Origin: Methanofollis tationis
Lineage (GTDB): Archaea; Halobacteriota; Methanomicrobia; Methanomicrobiales; Methanofollaceae
NCBI RefSeq assembly: GCF_013377755.1
Contig: NZ_JABXWR010000001.1
Coordinates: 383,104 to 447,103, forward strand
Reading direction: 5' to 3'
Length of the DNA stretch: 64,000 nt
Part shown: one piece after another, positions 52,946 through 60,988 of the stretch
How positions within the stretch are numbered: the stretch's first letter is position 1
Layout: the number at the start of each line of letters is the position of its first letter
Notes under the pieces: generated by a model
What the model was told of the DNA's origin: nothing
Database searches by the model: none
What the model saw: the letters and a program-made list of their open reading frames with translations, nothing else
Made by a program: the position numbers and the translations under genes

Positions 52946-53340
52946 CGTTTCTCTTCAACACCGGGCGGACGTCGGCGCAGGGTGCGGGACTGGAACACAA
53001 GAGCGGTCCTGAATACCGCGAGGCGACCTCTGTCTGCCGGATGAACCCGGTGGATCTGATGCAACTGGAGATCGAGGCGGGCGAGCGGATCCGCGCTGCA
53101 GGGCCCGGGGGCGTTGTCGTCCTGCAGGTTGCGGCCAGCGACGATATACCGCAGGGAACGGTCTTCGTGCCGCTCGGGCCGTATGCGAATGCGGTCATCG
53201 GCGAGGAGACGCACGGGACCGGGGTGCCAGACTACAAATCGGTCGAGGTCGAGATCGAACCGACCGACGACCCCGTGCCGACGATCGATCAGCTGATGGA
53301 GGCGGTCGGCGGCCTCGCATATCAGGAGGAGAAGAGATGA
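52942..53340 (+). CDS. fwdD: Formylmethanofuran dehydrogenase subunit D
   Basis: 132-aa molybdopterin-dinucleotide-binding (MopB C-terminal) domain protein. TGRTSAQGAGLEHKSGPEY is the family start, and IPQGTVFVPLGPYANAVI plus GTGVPDYKSVEVEIEP form the pterin-binding beta barrel. It completes the active site of FwdB. Overlaps both neighbours by 4 nt. Confidence 0.93.
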   Translation: MTFLFNTGRTSAQGAGLEHKSGPEYREATSVCRMNPVDLMQLEIEAGERIRAAGPGGVVVLQVAASDDIPQGTVFVPLGPYANAVIGEETHGTGVPDYKSVEVEIEPTDDPVPTIDQLMEAVGGLAYQEEKR

Positions 53341-54632
53341 TCCACCGGGATATGATCTGCCCGTTCTGCGGCTGTCTCTGCGACGATCTGGTGATCACGA
53401 CTGAGGGGAACGAGGTGGTGCAGGTGGACAACGCCTGCACGCTCGGCACCCACAAGCTCATGGGGGCCTGGAAGAACCGGCTGAAAAATCCGATCATGCG
53501 GAACGGCGGCGGGTGGCGGGACGCCAGTTACGAGGAGGCGATCGAGTATGCCGCCGGCGTTCTCCTGGACGCCGACCGCCCTCTCCTCTACGGCTGGTCG
53601 AGCACGCAGGGCGAGGCGCAGGGGCTCGGCGTCTCGATGGCCGAACTCCTCGGCGGGGTGATCGATTCCACCACCTCGGTCTGCCACGGCCCCTCGATTC
53701 TCGCCATCCAGGAGGTGGGCCACCCGGGCTGCACCCTCGGGCAGGTGAAGAACCGCGCCGATCTCGTCATCTACTGGGCATGCAACCCGACCGAGGCCCA
53801 CCCGCGGCATATGAGCCGTTACACCACCTACGCCGACGGGTTCTTCCTCGAAAACGCTTTCAGAGACAGAAAACTCATTGTCGTCGACGTCAGGAAGAGC
53901 GAGACCACCTCGATCGCCGACGAGTTCGTGAAGGTGAAACCGGGAGGGGACTATGCGGTCTTCGCCGCCCTGCGGGCGATCGTCAGGGGCCGGGCCGACG
54001 TCGTCCCTGACACGGTCGCGGGCGTCACAAAAGAGCAGCTCGTGCGTATCGGGGAGATGTGCAAAGAGGCAAAGTTCGGTGCGCTCTTCTTCGGCGTCGG
54101 GCTCACGATGGCGCCGGGGAAATACAAAAACATCAGGAACGCCATCGAACTCGTGGACGAACTCAACCGCTACACGAAGTGGACCTTGACGCCCCTGCGG
54201 GGCCACTACAACGTCCACGGCTCCAACGAAGTCTTCACCTGGATGACCGGCTACCCGTACGCCGTGGACTTCTCCAGGCAGATCGCCTTCTACAATCCAG
54301 GAGAGACGACGGCCGTCGATATCCTGGCCAGAAAGGAGTGCGACGCCTGCCTGATCGTGGCGTCCGACCCGGGCGCCCACTTCCCGAAGGCCTGTCTGGA
54401 GCACCTTGCTAAAATCCCGACCGTGCTGATCGACCCGATGCACACCGTGACAACGCCCCTCTGCCGGTGCCAGATCCCGACCGCGGTCAACGGGATCGAT
54501 GCGGGGGGCACCGCCTACCGGATGGACGGCGTGCCCATTCACGTAAAGAAGTTCATGGACCTCGGCTACCCGAGCGACACCGAGGTCATCGGCCGGATCT
54601 TCGAGCAGATAAAGGAGGTAAAACACCCATGA
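53337..54632 (+). CDS. fwdB: Formylmethanofuran dehydrogenase subunit B
   Basis: 431-aa tungsten/molybdenum pterin subunit that reduces CO2 to formate. N-terminal cluster ligands MICPFCGCLCDDL with C34 in DNACTLG. The metal ligand is Cys116 in TTSVCHGPSIL, not selenocysteine. HPRHMSRYTTYADGF and KPGGDYAVFAAL match the family. The form (W or Mo) cannot be read from the sequence. Translationally coupled on both sides. Confidence 0.95.
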   Translation: MIHRDMICPFCGCLCDDLVITTEGNEVVQVDNACTLGTHKLMGAWKNRLKNPIMRNGGGWRDASYEEAIEYAAGVLLDADRPLLYGWSSTQGEAQGLGVSMAELLGGVIDSTTSVCHGPSILAIQEVGHPGCTLGQVKNRADLVIYWACNPTEAHPRHMSRYTTYADGFFLENAFRDRKLIVVDVRKSETTSIADEFVKVKPGGDYAVFAALRAIVRGRADVVPDTVAGVTKEQLVRIGEMCKEAKFGALFFGVGLTMAPGKYKNIRNAIELVDELNRYTKWTLTPLRGHYNVHGSNEVFTWMTGYPYAVDFSRQIAFYNPGETTAVDILARKECDACLIVASDPGAHFPKACLEHLAKIPTVLIDPMHTVTTPLCRCQIPTAVNGIDAGGTAYRMDGVPIHVKKFMDLGYPSDTEVIGRIFEQIKEVKHP

Positions 54633-56329
54633 GCGACCTTTTGATCAAAAACGCTTTCGTCATCGACCCGATCAACCGGATCAACGGCGAAATCATGGAC
54701 ATCGCCGTCCGGGACGGGCGGATCGTCGAGGACGTCGGGCAGGGGGCCGAGGTGATCGATGCTGCAGGCTGTCTCACCCTCCCCGGAGGGATCGACTCCC
54801 ACACCCATATATGCGGCACCAAGGTGAATTTCGGGCGTTATATGAGCCCTGAGGACATGCGGGCCGGCAGGGAGGCGCGCCGGGGCGTGAAGCATTCCAT
54901 CTCAGGCTACTCGGTGCCGACGACCTATGCAAACTCCTACCGCTACGCCATCATGGGCTACACCACCCTGCTTGAAGGGGCGATGGCGCCCCTCGAGGCC
55001 AGGCACACCCACGAGGAGTTCTCGGCCACGCCCCTGCAGGACGTGATGGCGAACACCCTCTTCGACGGGAACTGGGGAGTGATGGAGGCGATCCGTGACG
55101 GCGACCTCGAGCGTGCGGCAGCCATCGTGGGGTGGACGCTCTCGGCGGTAAAGGGGTTCGGGATCAAACTCACCAACCCCGGCGGCACCGAGGCATGGGG
55201 CTATGGGAAGGACGTGACCTGCATCAGGGACAAAGTCCCCTACTTCGAGGTCACCCCGGCCGAGATCATCGAGACGATGATCCGTTCCTGCGAGCTCCTG
55301 CGCCTCCCGCACTCGGTCCACCTCCACTGCAACAACCTGGGCAAACCAGGCAACTATGCCTGCACCATCGAGACGCTCAATCTCGTCCCTGACCTCAACG
55401 AGAAAAGGCAGACCCTCTATGCCACCCATGTCCAGTTCCACAGCTATGGCGGGTCGGACTGGAAGACCTTCTGCTCGAAGGCCGAACCGGTGGCAGATAC
55501 GGTGAACAACCGCCCCCAGATCGTCATCGACATGGGGCAGGTGATGTTCGGGAAGACGACGACGATGACCGCCGACGGCCCGATGGAGTTCAATCTCTAT
55601 CGTCTTCACCATGACAAGTGGAGCAACCACGATGTGGAGCTCGAGACCGGGTCAGGGATCATCCCGGTGCTCTACCGGCGCAAGAACCTGGTCAACTCGA
55701 TCATGTGGGCGATCGGGCTCGAACTTGCCCTGCTGGTCAAGAACCCCTGGCAGTGCATGCTCACGACCGACAACCCGAACGGGGCGCCGTTCGTGAAGTA
55801 CCCTGAGATCATCGCCCTTCTGATGAGCAAAAAATACCGGGACGCCGAGTTTGCGACGGTCCATCCAGATACGGGATCGAAGGTCGTCCTCCCGGCCCTC
55901 GAGCGCGAGCTGGACTGGAACGAGATCGCCGTGATGACGCGCGCCGGGCAGGCAAAAGCTCTCGGCATCACCGGGATCGGGAAAGGGCACCTCGGGATCG
56001 GCGCCGAGGCCGACATCGCCGTCTATCCCCTGAAGGTCGACGATATCGATCCCTCGACCGAGTACCAGCGGGTGATCGACGGGTTTGCACAGACGAAGTG
56101 GACGGTGAAGCGGGGGAGACCGGTGTCACGGGACGGCGAGATCCTGGTCCACGGGGAGAACACGACCATCTGGGTCGATCCGAAGATCAGGCCCGAGCGC
56201 GATATCTCCAGAAACCCGCGGTTTGTCGAGATGTTCAACCACTGGTACTCGGTGAGGATGAGCAACTATCCGGTGCAGGACGAGTACCTGAAGAGGAACC
56301 TGAGGATGGAGACCGAGGCGGCGATATGA
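54629..56329 (+). CDS. fwdA: Formylmethanofuran dehydrogenase subunit A
   Basis: 566-aa amidohydrolase-type subunit that condenses formate with methanofuran. The metal site begins PGGIDSHTHICGTKVNFG (H58, H60); later HSVHLHCNNLGKPGN supplies another His pair, and TTDNPNGAPF the Asp. AAGGAGGT at 54611-54618 and overlap with the fwdB stop fix the start; a 54-codon open extension inside fwdB is ignored. Typical full length. Confidence 0.95.
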   Translation: MSDLLIKNAFVIDPINRINGEIMDIAVRDGRIVEDVGQGAEVIDAAGCLTLPGGIDSHTHICGTKVNFGRYMSPEDMRAGREARRGVKHSISGYSVPTTYANSYRYAIMGYTTLLEGAMAPLEARHTHEEFSATPLQDVMANTLFDGNWGVMEAIRDGDLERAAAIVGWTLSAVKGFGIKLTNPGGTEAWGYGKDVTCIRDKVPYFEVTPAEIIETMIRSCELLRLPHSVHLHCNNLGKPGNYACTIETLNLVPDLNEKRQTLYATHVQFHSYGGSDWKTFCSKAEPVADTVNNRPQIVIDMGQVMFGKTTTMTADGPMEFNLYRLHHDKWSNHDVELETGSGIIPVLYRRKNLVNSIMWAIGLELALLVKNPWQCMLTTDNPNGAPFVKYPEIIALLMSKKYRDAEFATVHPDTGSKVVLPALERELDWNEIAVMTRAGQAKALGITGIGKGHLGIGAEADIAVYPLKVDDIDPSTEYQRVIDGFAQTKWTVKRGRPVSRDGEILVHGENTTIWVDPKIRPERDISRNPRFVEMFNHWYSVRMSNYPVQDEYLKRNLRMETEAAI

Positions 56330-57096
56330 GGATCATATTGACGATGCGCCCGAGAAAAAACCCGTTCATCCCGGTCGAGGCCGAAGGGATCGTCCCGTCT
56401 ATCCTGATGAACGGGGCCGAGATCACTGTCTGGGAAGGAAACCGGGAGCGGCGGCTTGACGAGGTCTTCGAGGTCGCCGTCGAAGGGGAGGCGGCGACGG
56501 TCGAGGAGGTGGAGGTCGTGCTCCGCGGCGACACCTCGCGCCTCAAACGGATCGGGGAGTACATGGACGGCGGAAGGATCACCGTGGAAGGCGATATCGG
56601 GATGCACTGCGGGAACTTCATGAAGGCCGGGACCATCGAGGTGATGGGCAACGCCGCCGGGTGGTTCGCCCGCGAACTCTGCGGCGGGACGGTCGTCTGC
56701 CGCGGCGATGCCGGTCATTACTGCGCCTCAGGATACCGGGGCGAGAAAAAGGGGATGACCGGGGGCAGGGTCGAGGTCTTCGGGAACACCGGCGACTTTG
56801 CAGCCGAGCACCTTGCCGGCGGCGAGGTGGTCATCCACGGAAACTGCGGCGATATGCCCGGGGTCGAGATGCACGGCGGCACCCTCTCCATCGGCGGGGA
56901 CTGTACCCGTCCCTGCGGGAACATGACCGGGGGAACCTGCACCGTTCTCGGGTGCGCCTATGGGATGATCCCGACGTTCCAGGCAAAAGGCGAGACAAAC
57001 GGCCCGGACGGGAAAAACATCAGTGCATTTACCGGAGATATTGCAAACAGAGGAAAGGGAAGCCTTTTAGTCAGGCGCTATCAATACCTGAAATAG
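56326..57096 (+). CDS. fwdC: Formylmethanofuran dehydrogenase subunit C
   Basis: 256-aa protein with a GltB C-terminal-like right-handed beta helix. Repeated G-xx-G-x-I/V-x-V turns are seen: MDGGRITVEGDIGMHCGNFM, ELCGGTVVCRGDAGHYC, GGRVEVFGNTGDFAAEHLAG and GDCTRPCGNMTGGTCTV. It scaffolds FwdA and FwdB. Its ATG overlaps the fwdA stop; it is followed without gap by a small zinc-ribbon gene. Confidence 0.95.
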   Translation: MRIILTMRPRKNPFIPVEAEGIVPSILMNGAEITVWEGNRERRLDEVFEVAVEGEAATVEEVEVVLRGDTSRLKRIGEYMDGGRITVEGDIGMHCGNFMKAGTIEVMGNAAGWFARELCGGTVVCRGDAGHYCASGYRGEKKGMTGGRVEVFGNTGDFAAEHLAGGEVVIHGNCGDMPGVEMHGGTLSIGGDCTRPCGNMTGGTCTVLGCAYGMIPTFQAKGETNGPDGKNISAFTGDIANRGKGSLLVRRYQYLK

Positions 57097-57246
57097 ATGA
57101 TCAGGCATGAGTGCGGCTACGAAGAGCCGGCCTACTGTAAAAAATGCGGCAGACCCCTTGAGTATACCGAACGCCGCGGCATTTACTGCCCCAACTGCGG
57201 GCATCGGGTCACGATCCTCTGCCCGCAATGCGGCAAGCGCTGGTAG
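57097..57246 (+). CDS. Zinc-ribbon microprotein at the end of the eha-fwd operon
   Basis: 49-aa protein whose ATG directly follows the fwdC TAG. It has seven cysteines, three in CxxC pairs: EC6G, YC14KKC17G, YC31PNC34GH and LC42PQC45GKRW. This looks like a double zinc ribbon or rubredoxin-like knuckle. No function is known. The reading frame, Cys spacing and exact junction argue that it is real and made with Fwd. A role as metal or redox accessory of Fwd is inference. Confidence 0.75.
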   Translation: MIRHECGYEEPAYCKKCGRPLEYTERRGIYCPNCGHRVTILCPQCGKRW

Positions 57247-57250
57247 GAGA

Positions 57251-57520
57251 TCAGGTCATCCAGCTTCTGACCCACCGGGTATATTCTGAGCGGAGTTTAC
57301 TTTTTTCATCCTCGTCCAGGTCTTCCCGCCCAACATCGTTCAAAAAAGATTCGAGCCTGCAGATGAGGTCGTCCGCGTCCCTGTGGTCCAGCACCTCGAG
57401 ATAGACCGGGGCGCGGCTTGCATCGATCACCTCGCCGCAGATATGGCAGAGTTTCCAGTGCTGATAGGGATCGACATAGGTGAAGGTCTGGCACCCGGGA
57501 CAGCGGATGACGCGGTACAT
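57251..57520 (-). CDS. Zinc-finger small protein (DUF1922-like)
   Basis: 89-aa protein starting MYRVIRCPGCQTFTYVDPYQ, then KLCHICGEVIDASRAPVYL: two CxxC pairs form a zinc ribbon at residues 7-30. The C-terminal half (DADDLICRLESFLNDVGRE) is acidic and helical. This resembles archaeal DUF1922 zinc-ribbon proteins. It converges on the eha-fwd operon with only 4 nt between stops. An upstream open extension has no signals. Confidence 0.7.
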   Translation of the reverse strand: MYRVIRCPGCQTFTYVDPYQHWKLCHICGEVIDASRAPVYLEVLDHRDADDLICRLESFLNDVGREDLDEDEKSKLRSEYTRWVRSWMT

Positions 57521-57584
57521 TATGCGGAGATGCGCGCTGCTCTCTGAAAAAGATTGCTCTTTTCTCCGGGAAAGAAAAAAAGAT

Positions 57585-57941
57585 TCAGTGTTCGTGGTTG
57601 CAATCATGGTCGTCGTGGCTGCAGACATTGCCGCCGCTGACGAGTGCGCCCTCGAGGTAGGCCTCTACAGCGCCTTCGATGCTCCCGCTGACCCCGAGAT
57701 AGACCTGGATGTCGCGTGCACAGAAGAGATCCACTGCTTTGGGGCCCATGCCGCCTGCGATGACGATGCTTGCTCCGTGTTCGGCAAGCAGGGCCGGGAG
57801 CGCACCCGGCGTGTGGCCCGGGCTTATGATGTCTTTCCGGCCGACAATCTTTCCGTCTGCAATCTCGAAGATCGCATAGCCTTCGCACTGGCCGAAGTGC
57901 TGTGAAACCTGGTTACCGTCTTTTGCAACGCCAATCTTCAT
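57585..57941 (-). CDS. NifX/NifB-type dinitrogenase cofactor-like domain protein
   Basis: 118-aa protein of the Nitro_FeMo-Co domain family: MKIGVAKDGNQVSQHFGQCE, LIAEHG-like ALLAEHGASIVIAGGMGPKA and GSIEGAVEAYLEGAL. The C-terminus is a metal-binding-like tail CSHDDHDCNHEH. GAGAGG 7 nt upstream fixes the start. In methanogens such proteins often occur without nitrogenase and their cargo is unknown; no nif genes are in this window. The DUF5320-like gene upstream is its usual partner. Confidence 0.8.
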   Translation of the reverse strand: MKIGVAKDGNQVSQHFGQCEGYAIFEIADGKIVGRKDIISPGHTPGALPALLAEHGASIVIAGGMGPKAVDLFCARDIQVYLGVSGSIEGAVEAYLEGALVSGGNVCSHDDHDCNHEH

Positions 57942-58011
57942 GTATATACCTCTCACTTTATCTCTGTGGGAATCCCTGATTAGTCTTTAGGTCAAAATAC
58001 AAAAAAGAAGG

Positions 58012-58251
58012 TCACCAGCATCGGCGCCGGCGGCCACCGCAGAAACCCATTCCGCATCCCCTGGGGATGCCGCCCCGCCCGACACCGTAGACGGTGTTCT
58101 GCTGGACCGGGATCTCCTGCTGGACCGGTGCGGTGCCCGTGGTCTCTGCAGCCTGCTGTACATCTGTCTGGGGGACCGGCCTGCACCGCCCAAAGCCCCT
58201 TCCTGTCATCGGACCCGCGCCTCTGGGCCCGGTACCATCAAATCCTGGCAT
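58012..58251 (-). CDS. DUF5320-like Gly/Cys-rich small protein
   Basis: 79 aa from ATG 58251: MPGFDGTGPRGAGPMTGRGF is the typical DUF5320 start. The rest is Gln/Gly/Arg-rich and ends GCGMGFCGGRRRRCW. A TTG two codons upstream is an alternative start. Family members occur next to NifX-like and Mrp/NBP35-like genes, as here. Function unknown; a metal-binding role is only suggested by composition. Confidence 0.7.
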   Translation of the reverse strand: MPGFDGTGPRGAGPMTGRGFGRCRPVPQTDVQQAAETTGTAPVQQEIPVQQNTVYGVGRGGIPRGCGMGFCGGRRRRCW

Positions 58252-58770
58252 TGTCAATCACATCCAGGAGGAGGAATTCCTCCACCTGCAATTATTGCTC
58301 ATATGCGCATTAATAGATAAACTCTGCCTATCGGGCAAAGATGGTCGGCACAAAAATAAGAACCCGAAGAGAGCGCTCTCTCTTCCCCTCTTCGCCCGGT
58401 TTTCCCTGTCCGGATCAGGTGGACCCTCCGGTGTGGTCCGGCCCCTGTCCGTCGCCCTGTTTTTTACCCCTGCCAGTGCCAGCGCCATTTCCAGCGCCGC
58501 TCAGGGCACGGGGCCAGGACGACGACCCCTGTCTCCAGACACGGCTCATCGGTTTCAGGTCTCCGTATCCTCCCTGCAACGCAGGGCCCGTATTTCCTCC
58601 TGGCGAGTCTCTCTTTTCCCGCGAGCCCGACGCTCTGTCCTCTCATTATCGCTCCCCCCCGCGGACCGGGCACTGCCCGCCCGCAGGTGCCCTTTGATAT
58701 CCCCCATGATATTACTGCCGTCCATGCGAGAACCGATGGCTATTAGTCAGTGCCACGCCGATCATCCTTT
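58252..58770. other. Intergenic region without a clear gene
   Basis: 519 bp between the DUF5320-like gene and cofE. Near the left end, GGAGGAGGAATTCCTCC is palindromic and lies 11 nt from the DUF5320-like start. The rest is GC-rich; on the minus strand, fragments read Gly/Arg-rich in shifting frames (for example GNGAGTGRGKKQGDGQG), which may be a decayed DUF5320 relative, but no intact frame has start signals. GGCTATTAGTC near 58738-58748 may be the cofE promoter. Confidence 0.4.
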
Positions 58771-59511
58771 ATGCATATCCAGGTAATCCCGGTTGAGGGG
58801 CTGCCGATCATCCATCCGGGTGATCTTCTGACGGAGATGATCTGCGAGCGAGTCACCTTCGAGGACGGGGACATCCTCTGTCTTGCCTCATCGGTCTACT
58901 CCAAGGCGAACGGATATATCAGAAAACAGGACGAGATCGTAGCCTCTGCGGAGGCCGTCCGCATCGCACAAAAAACCCATGAAGACCCCAGGTTTGTGCA
59001 GGCCATTCTCGACGAGACCACCGACGTGATCCTCGAGGACCCTTTCATCCTCTCGGAGACGGTCACCGGGCATGTGGGGGTTCGGGCGGGCGTCGACCAC
59101 TCCAATATCGAGGACGGCATGATCATCCTCCTCCCGCCCGATCCGATGGGCGCCGCCGCCGGTCTCCAGAACGAGATCGCACGGATTACCGGCAAAGAGG
59201 TCCGCGTGATCATCACCGATACCTGCGGGCGCTCCTTCAGGCGGGGTCAGACCGGCGTCGCCATCGGGTGGAGCGGGATGACGGCGATCCGCGACTTCAG
59301 GGGCGATCACGACCTCTTCGGCCACGTCCTCGAGATCACCGAGGAAGCGGTCGTCGATGAGGTCGCCGGTTTTGCCAACTTCATCATGGGCGAGAGCAAC
59401 AACGGTGTTCCGGCCGTCGTATTCAGAAACTGCACCCGGTGGACCGGCCACGACAACCTGCACTTCAACAGGGAAGAAGACATCATCAGAAAGGCGCTCT
59501 GCAAAAAATAA
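58771..59511 (+). CDS. cofE: Coenzyme F420-0:L-glutamate ligase
   Basis: 246-aa GTP-dependent ligase that adds gamma-glutamyl groups to F420-0. Family blocks are present: VIPVEGLPIIHPGDLL, FEDGDILCLASSVYSKANGY, VGVRAGVDHSNIEDGMIILLP and RVIITDTCGRSFRRGQTGVAIG with GESNNGVPAVVFRNC near the end. ATG 58771 fits the family start and is probably leaderless. Stands alone. A strong T-run follows. Confidence 0.93.
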   Translation: MHIQVIPVEGLPIIHPGDLLTEMICERVTFEDGDILCLASSVYSKANGYIRKQDEIVASAEAVRIAQKTHEDPRFVQAILDETTDVILEDPFILSETVTGHVGVRAGVDHSNIEDGMIILLPPDPMGAAAGLQNEIARITGKEVRVIITDTCGRSFRRGQTGVAIGWSGMTAIRDFRGDHDLFGHVLEITEEAVVDEVAGFANFIMGESNNGVPAVVFRNCTRWTGHDNLHFNREEDIIRKALCKK

Positions 59512-59522
59512 CCCTTTTTTTG
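59512..59522 (+). terminator. T-run terminator after cofE
   Basis: CCCTTTTTTTTGG begins right after the cofE stop: eight T in a row, a typical archaeal U-tract terminator. Confidence 0.6.
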
Positions 59523-59555
59523 GCTTTGTTTAAATCCTATTCTGGGGTGCTTGAA

Positions 59556-59706
59556 CCGGGGGTCTGCTGTCTCCGGACCCCCGCTCAGGATAGGTGGGGA
59601 TACGGCCCGCTCCCCTCGGACGCCCTGTTCGCTCTTCCCGGGGCCCATCCGCTCCAATGGGGTGAAACCCCCGGCAGGCAGTATGGGGAAGGCGGGGGAT
59701 CCGCAC
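59556..59706 (-). repeat. Dispersed GC-rich intergenic repeat, copy D (inverted)
   Basis: Read on the minus strand it aligns with copy A: GCGGATCCCCCGCCTTCCCC, then CTGCCTGCCGGGGGTTTCACCCC (first foldback) and, at the other end, GAGCGGGGGTCCGG ... GCAGACCCCCGG. It lies 18 bp from the left end of IS256 copy 2. With copy B on the other side, the IS is flanked by the same repeat in opposite orientation. Confidence 0.65.
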
Positions 59707-59723
59707 CTCCTCCCTGAGATTAC

Positions 59724-60980
59724 GACAGTGTAACGAATCTTCTGTAAAAATAATTTGGCCCTGAATCCAACCTAGATTTGCAGAAAGGAGAAACAGGGCC
59801 ATGGATCCCTTAGCGTTAATCGAAGATTATCTTTCCGATAATGAGAATGGCATGAAGACCCTCATCACCTGGTTCCTCAACCAGGTGATGCTGCTCGAAG
59901 CCCTCCACCAGGCGGGAGCCGAGCAGTATGAACGAACCGATGCGCGGAAGGCTCACCGAAACGGCTACAAGAAGCGCTCTCTAAAAACCCGATATGGAGA
60001 AACGATCCTCCAGAAACCACAATTCCGAGAGTTCCCCTTCGAAACACAGGTATTTGGACGCTATTCCCGGGTTGAGAAGGCTCTTGAGAATGCTATCTTT
60101 GAATCCTACCTTCAGGGAGTCTCAACCCGCCGGATCCAGGAGATTGTTGCTCATTTTGGCATCGAACAACTCTCTCCTGCTTCAGTATCCAGGATAGCAA
60201 AGGACCTCGATGAACAGGTCCATGCATTCCTTCAGAGGCCTATTGAACAGGAGATTCCCTATCTCTTTGTGGATGCTTCGTACTACAAAGTCAGAGAGGG
60301 ACCACGCTACATCACCAAAGCTCTTCTGGTGATCGCCGGTGTTCGAATGGATGGCTACCGGGAAATCCTGGGAGCTAGAATCACTGATTGTGAAAATGAG
60401 ATGTTCTGGTCGGGATTGTTCGAAGACCTCAAAGAACGAGGATTGGTGGGTGTCAAGATGGTTGTCTCAGATGGTCATGCCGGGATCCAGAAGGCGGCGG
60501 AAGCCGCCTTCCTCGGCGCATCGTGGCAGATGTGCTCGGTCCATTGCACCCGGGCGGTTTTAAAGAATATTCCACGGAAACATCAGAAAGAAGTTGCTGA
60601 GTCCTTGAAGGAGGCATATGGGGACGAGGAAAGACTTCAGCAGCTTGCAGATGATCTGAACGAACGAGGATATCGGAAAGCGGCCAATACGATCGAGAGA
60701 TTCATCCCGGGACTTATGAGTTACACGGCGTTCCCGAAAGAGCACGCAAAGCGGATCCGAACGACGAACATGATGGAAAGAGTCAACAAGGAACTGAAAC
60801 GGAGAACCAAAGTTGTAGGGGCCTTTCCCAATGAAGAGTCACTCCTCAGGCTGGCAGGATCCATCCTGATGGACATCAATGAGGAGTGGGTGACCGGCAG
60901 AAGATATTTGACGATGGAGGGGGAATGATCAAACAAGGAGACAGGGCTCAGACGAATTACAGAAGATCTGAAACACTACC
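59724..60980 (+). mobile_element. IS256-family insertion sequence, copy 2
   Basis: 1257 bp, same ends as copy 1 (GACAGTGTAAC ... AACACTACC). The perfect 8-bp direct repeat GAGATTAC at 59716-59723 and 60981-60988 is the target duplication, which defines the ends exactly and fits the IS256 family. It lies in intergenic DNA between cofE and secG, next to copies D and B of the GC-rich repeat. Confidence 0.95.
59801..60928 (+). CDS. IS256/Mutator-type transposase, copy 2
   Basis: 375-aa transposase identical to that at 22132 except A236 and Q281. All catalytic regions are intact (FVDASYYKVR, SDGHAGIQ, NEESLLRL). Several silent differences exist between the copies, for example around 59987 and 60363, so the two insertions are not from the very last transposition. 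Confidence 0.95.
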   Translation: MDPLALIEDYLSDNENGMKTLITWFLNQVMLLEALHQAGAEQYERTDARKAHRNGYKKRSLKTRYGETILQKPQFREFPFETQVFGRYSRVEKALENAIFESYLQGVSTRRIQEIVAHFGIEQLSPASVSRIAKDLDEQVHAFLQRPIEQEIPYLFVDASYYKVREGPRYITKALLVIAGVRMDGYREILGARITDCENEMFWSGLFEDLKERGLVGVKMVVSDGHAGIQKAAEAAFLGASWQMCSVHCTRAVLKNIPRKHQKEVAESLKEAYGDEERLQQLADDLNERGYRKAANTIERFIPGLMSYTAFPKEHAKRIRTTNMMERVNKELKRRTKVVGAFPNEESLLRLAGSILMDINEEWVTGRRYLTMEGE

Positions 60981-60988
60981 GAGATTAC

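Noticed and set aside
53682-53684. Selenocysteine at the FwdB metal-ligand site
   Set aside because: The codon at this position is TGC (Cys), not in-frame TGA, so this FwdB is the cysteine form.
54467-54628. 54-codon N-terminal extension of fwdA
   Set aside because: It lies inside fwdB in another frame; the RBS and family start support 54629.
59530-59802. 90-codon minus-strand frame from IS256 copy 2 into repeat D
   Set aside because: It is outward reading through the IS end into the GC-rich repeat; no gene lies beyond it.
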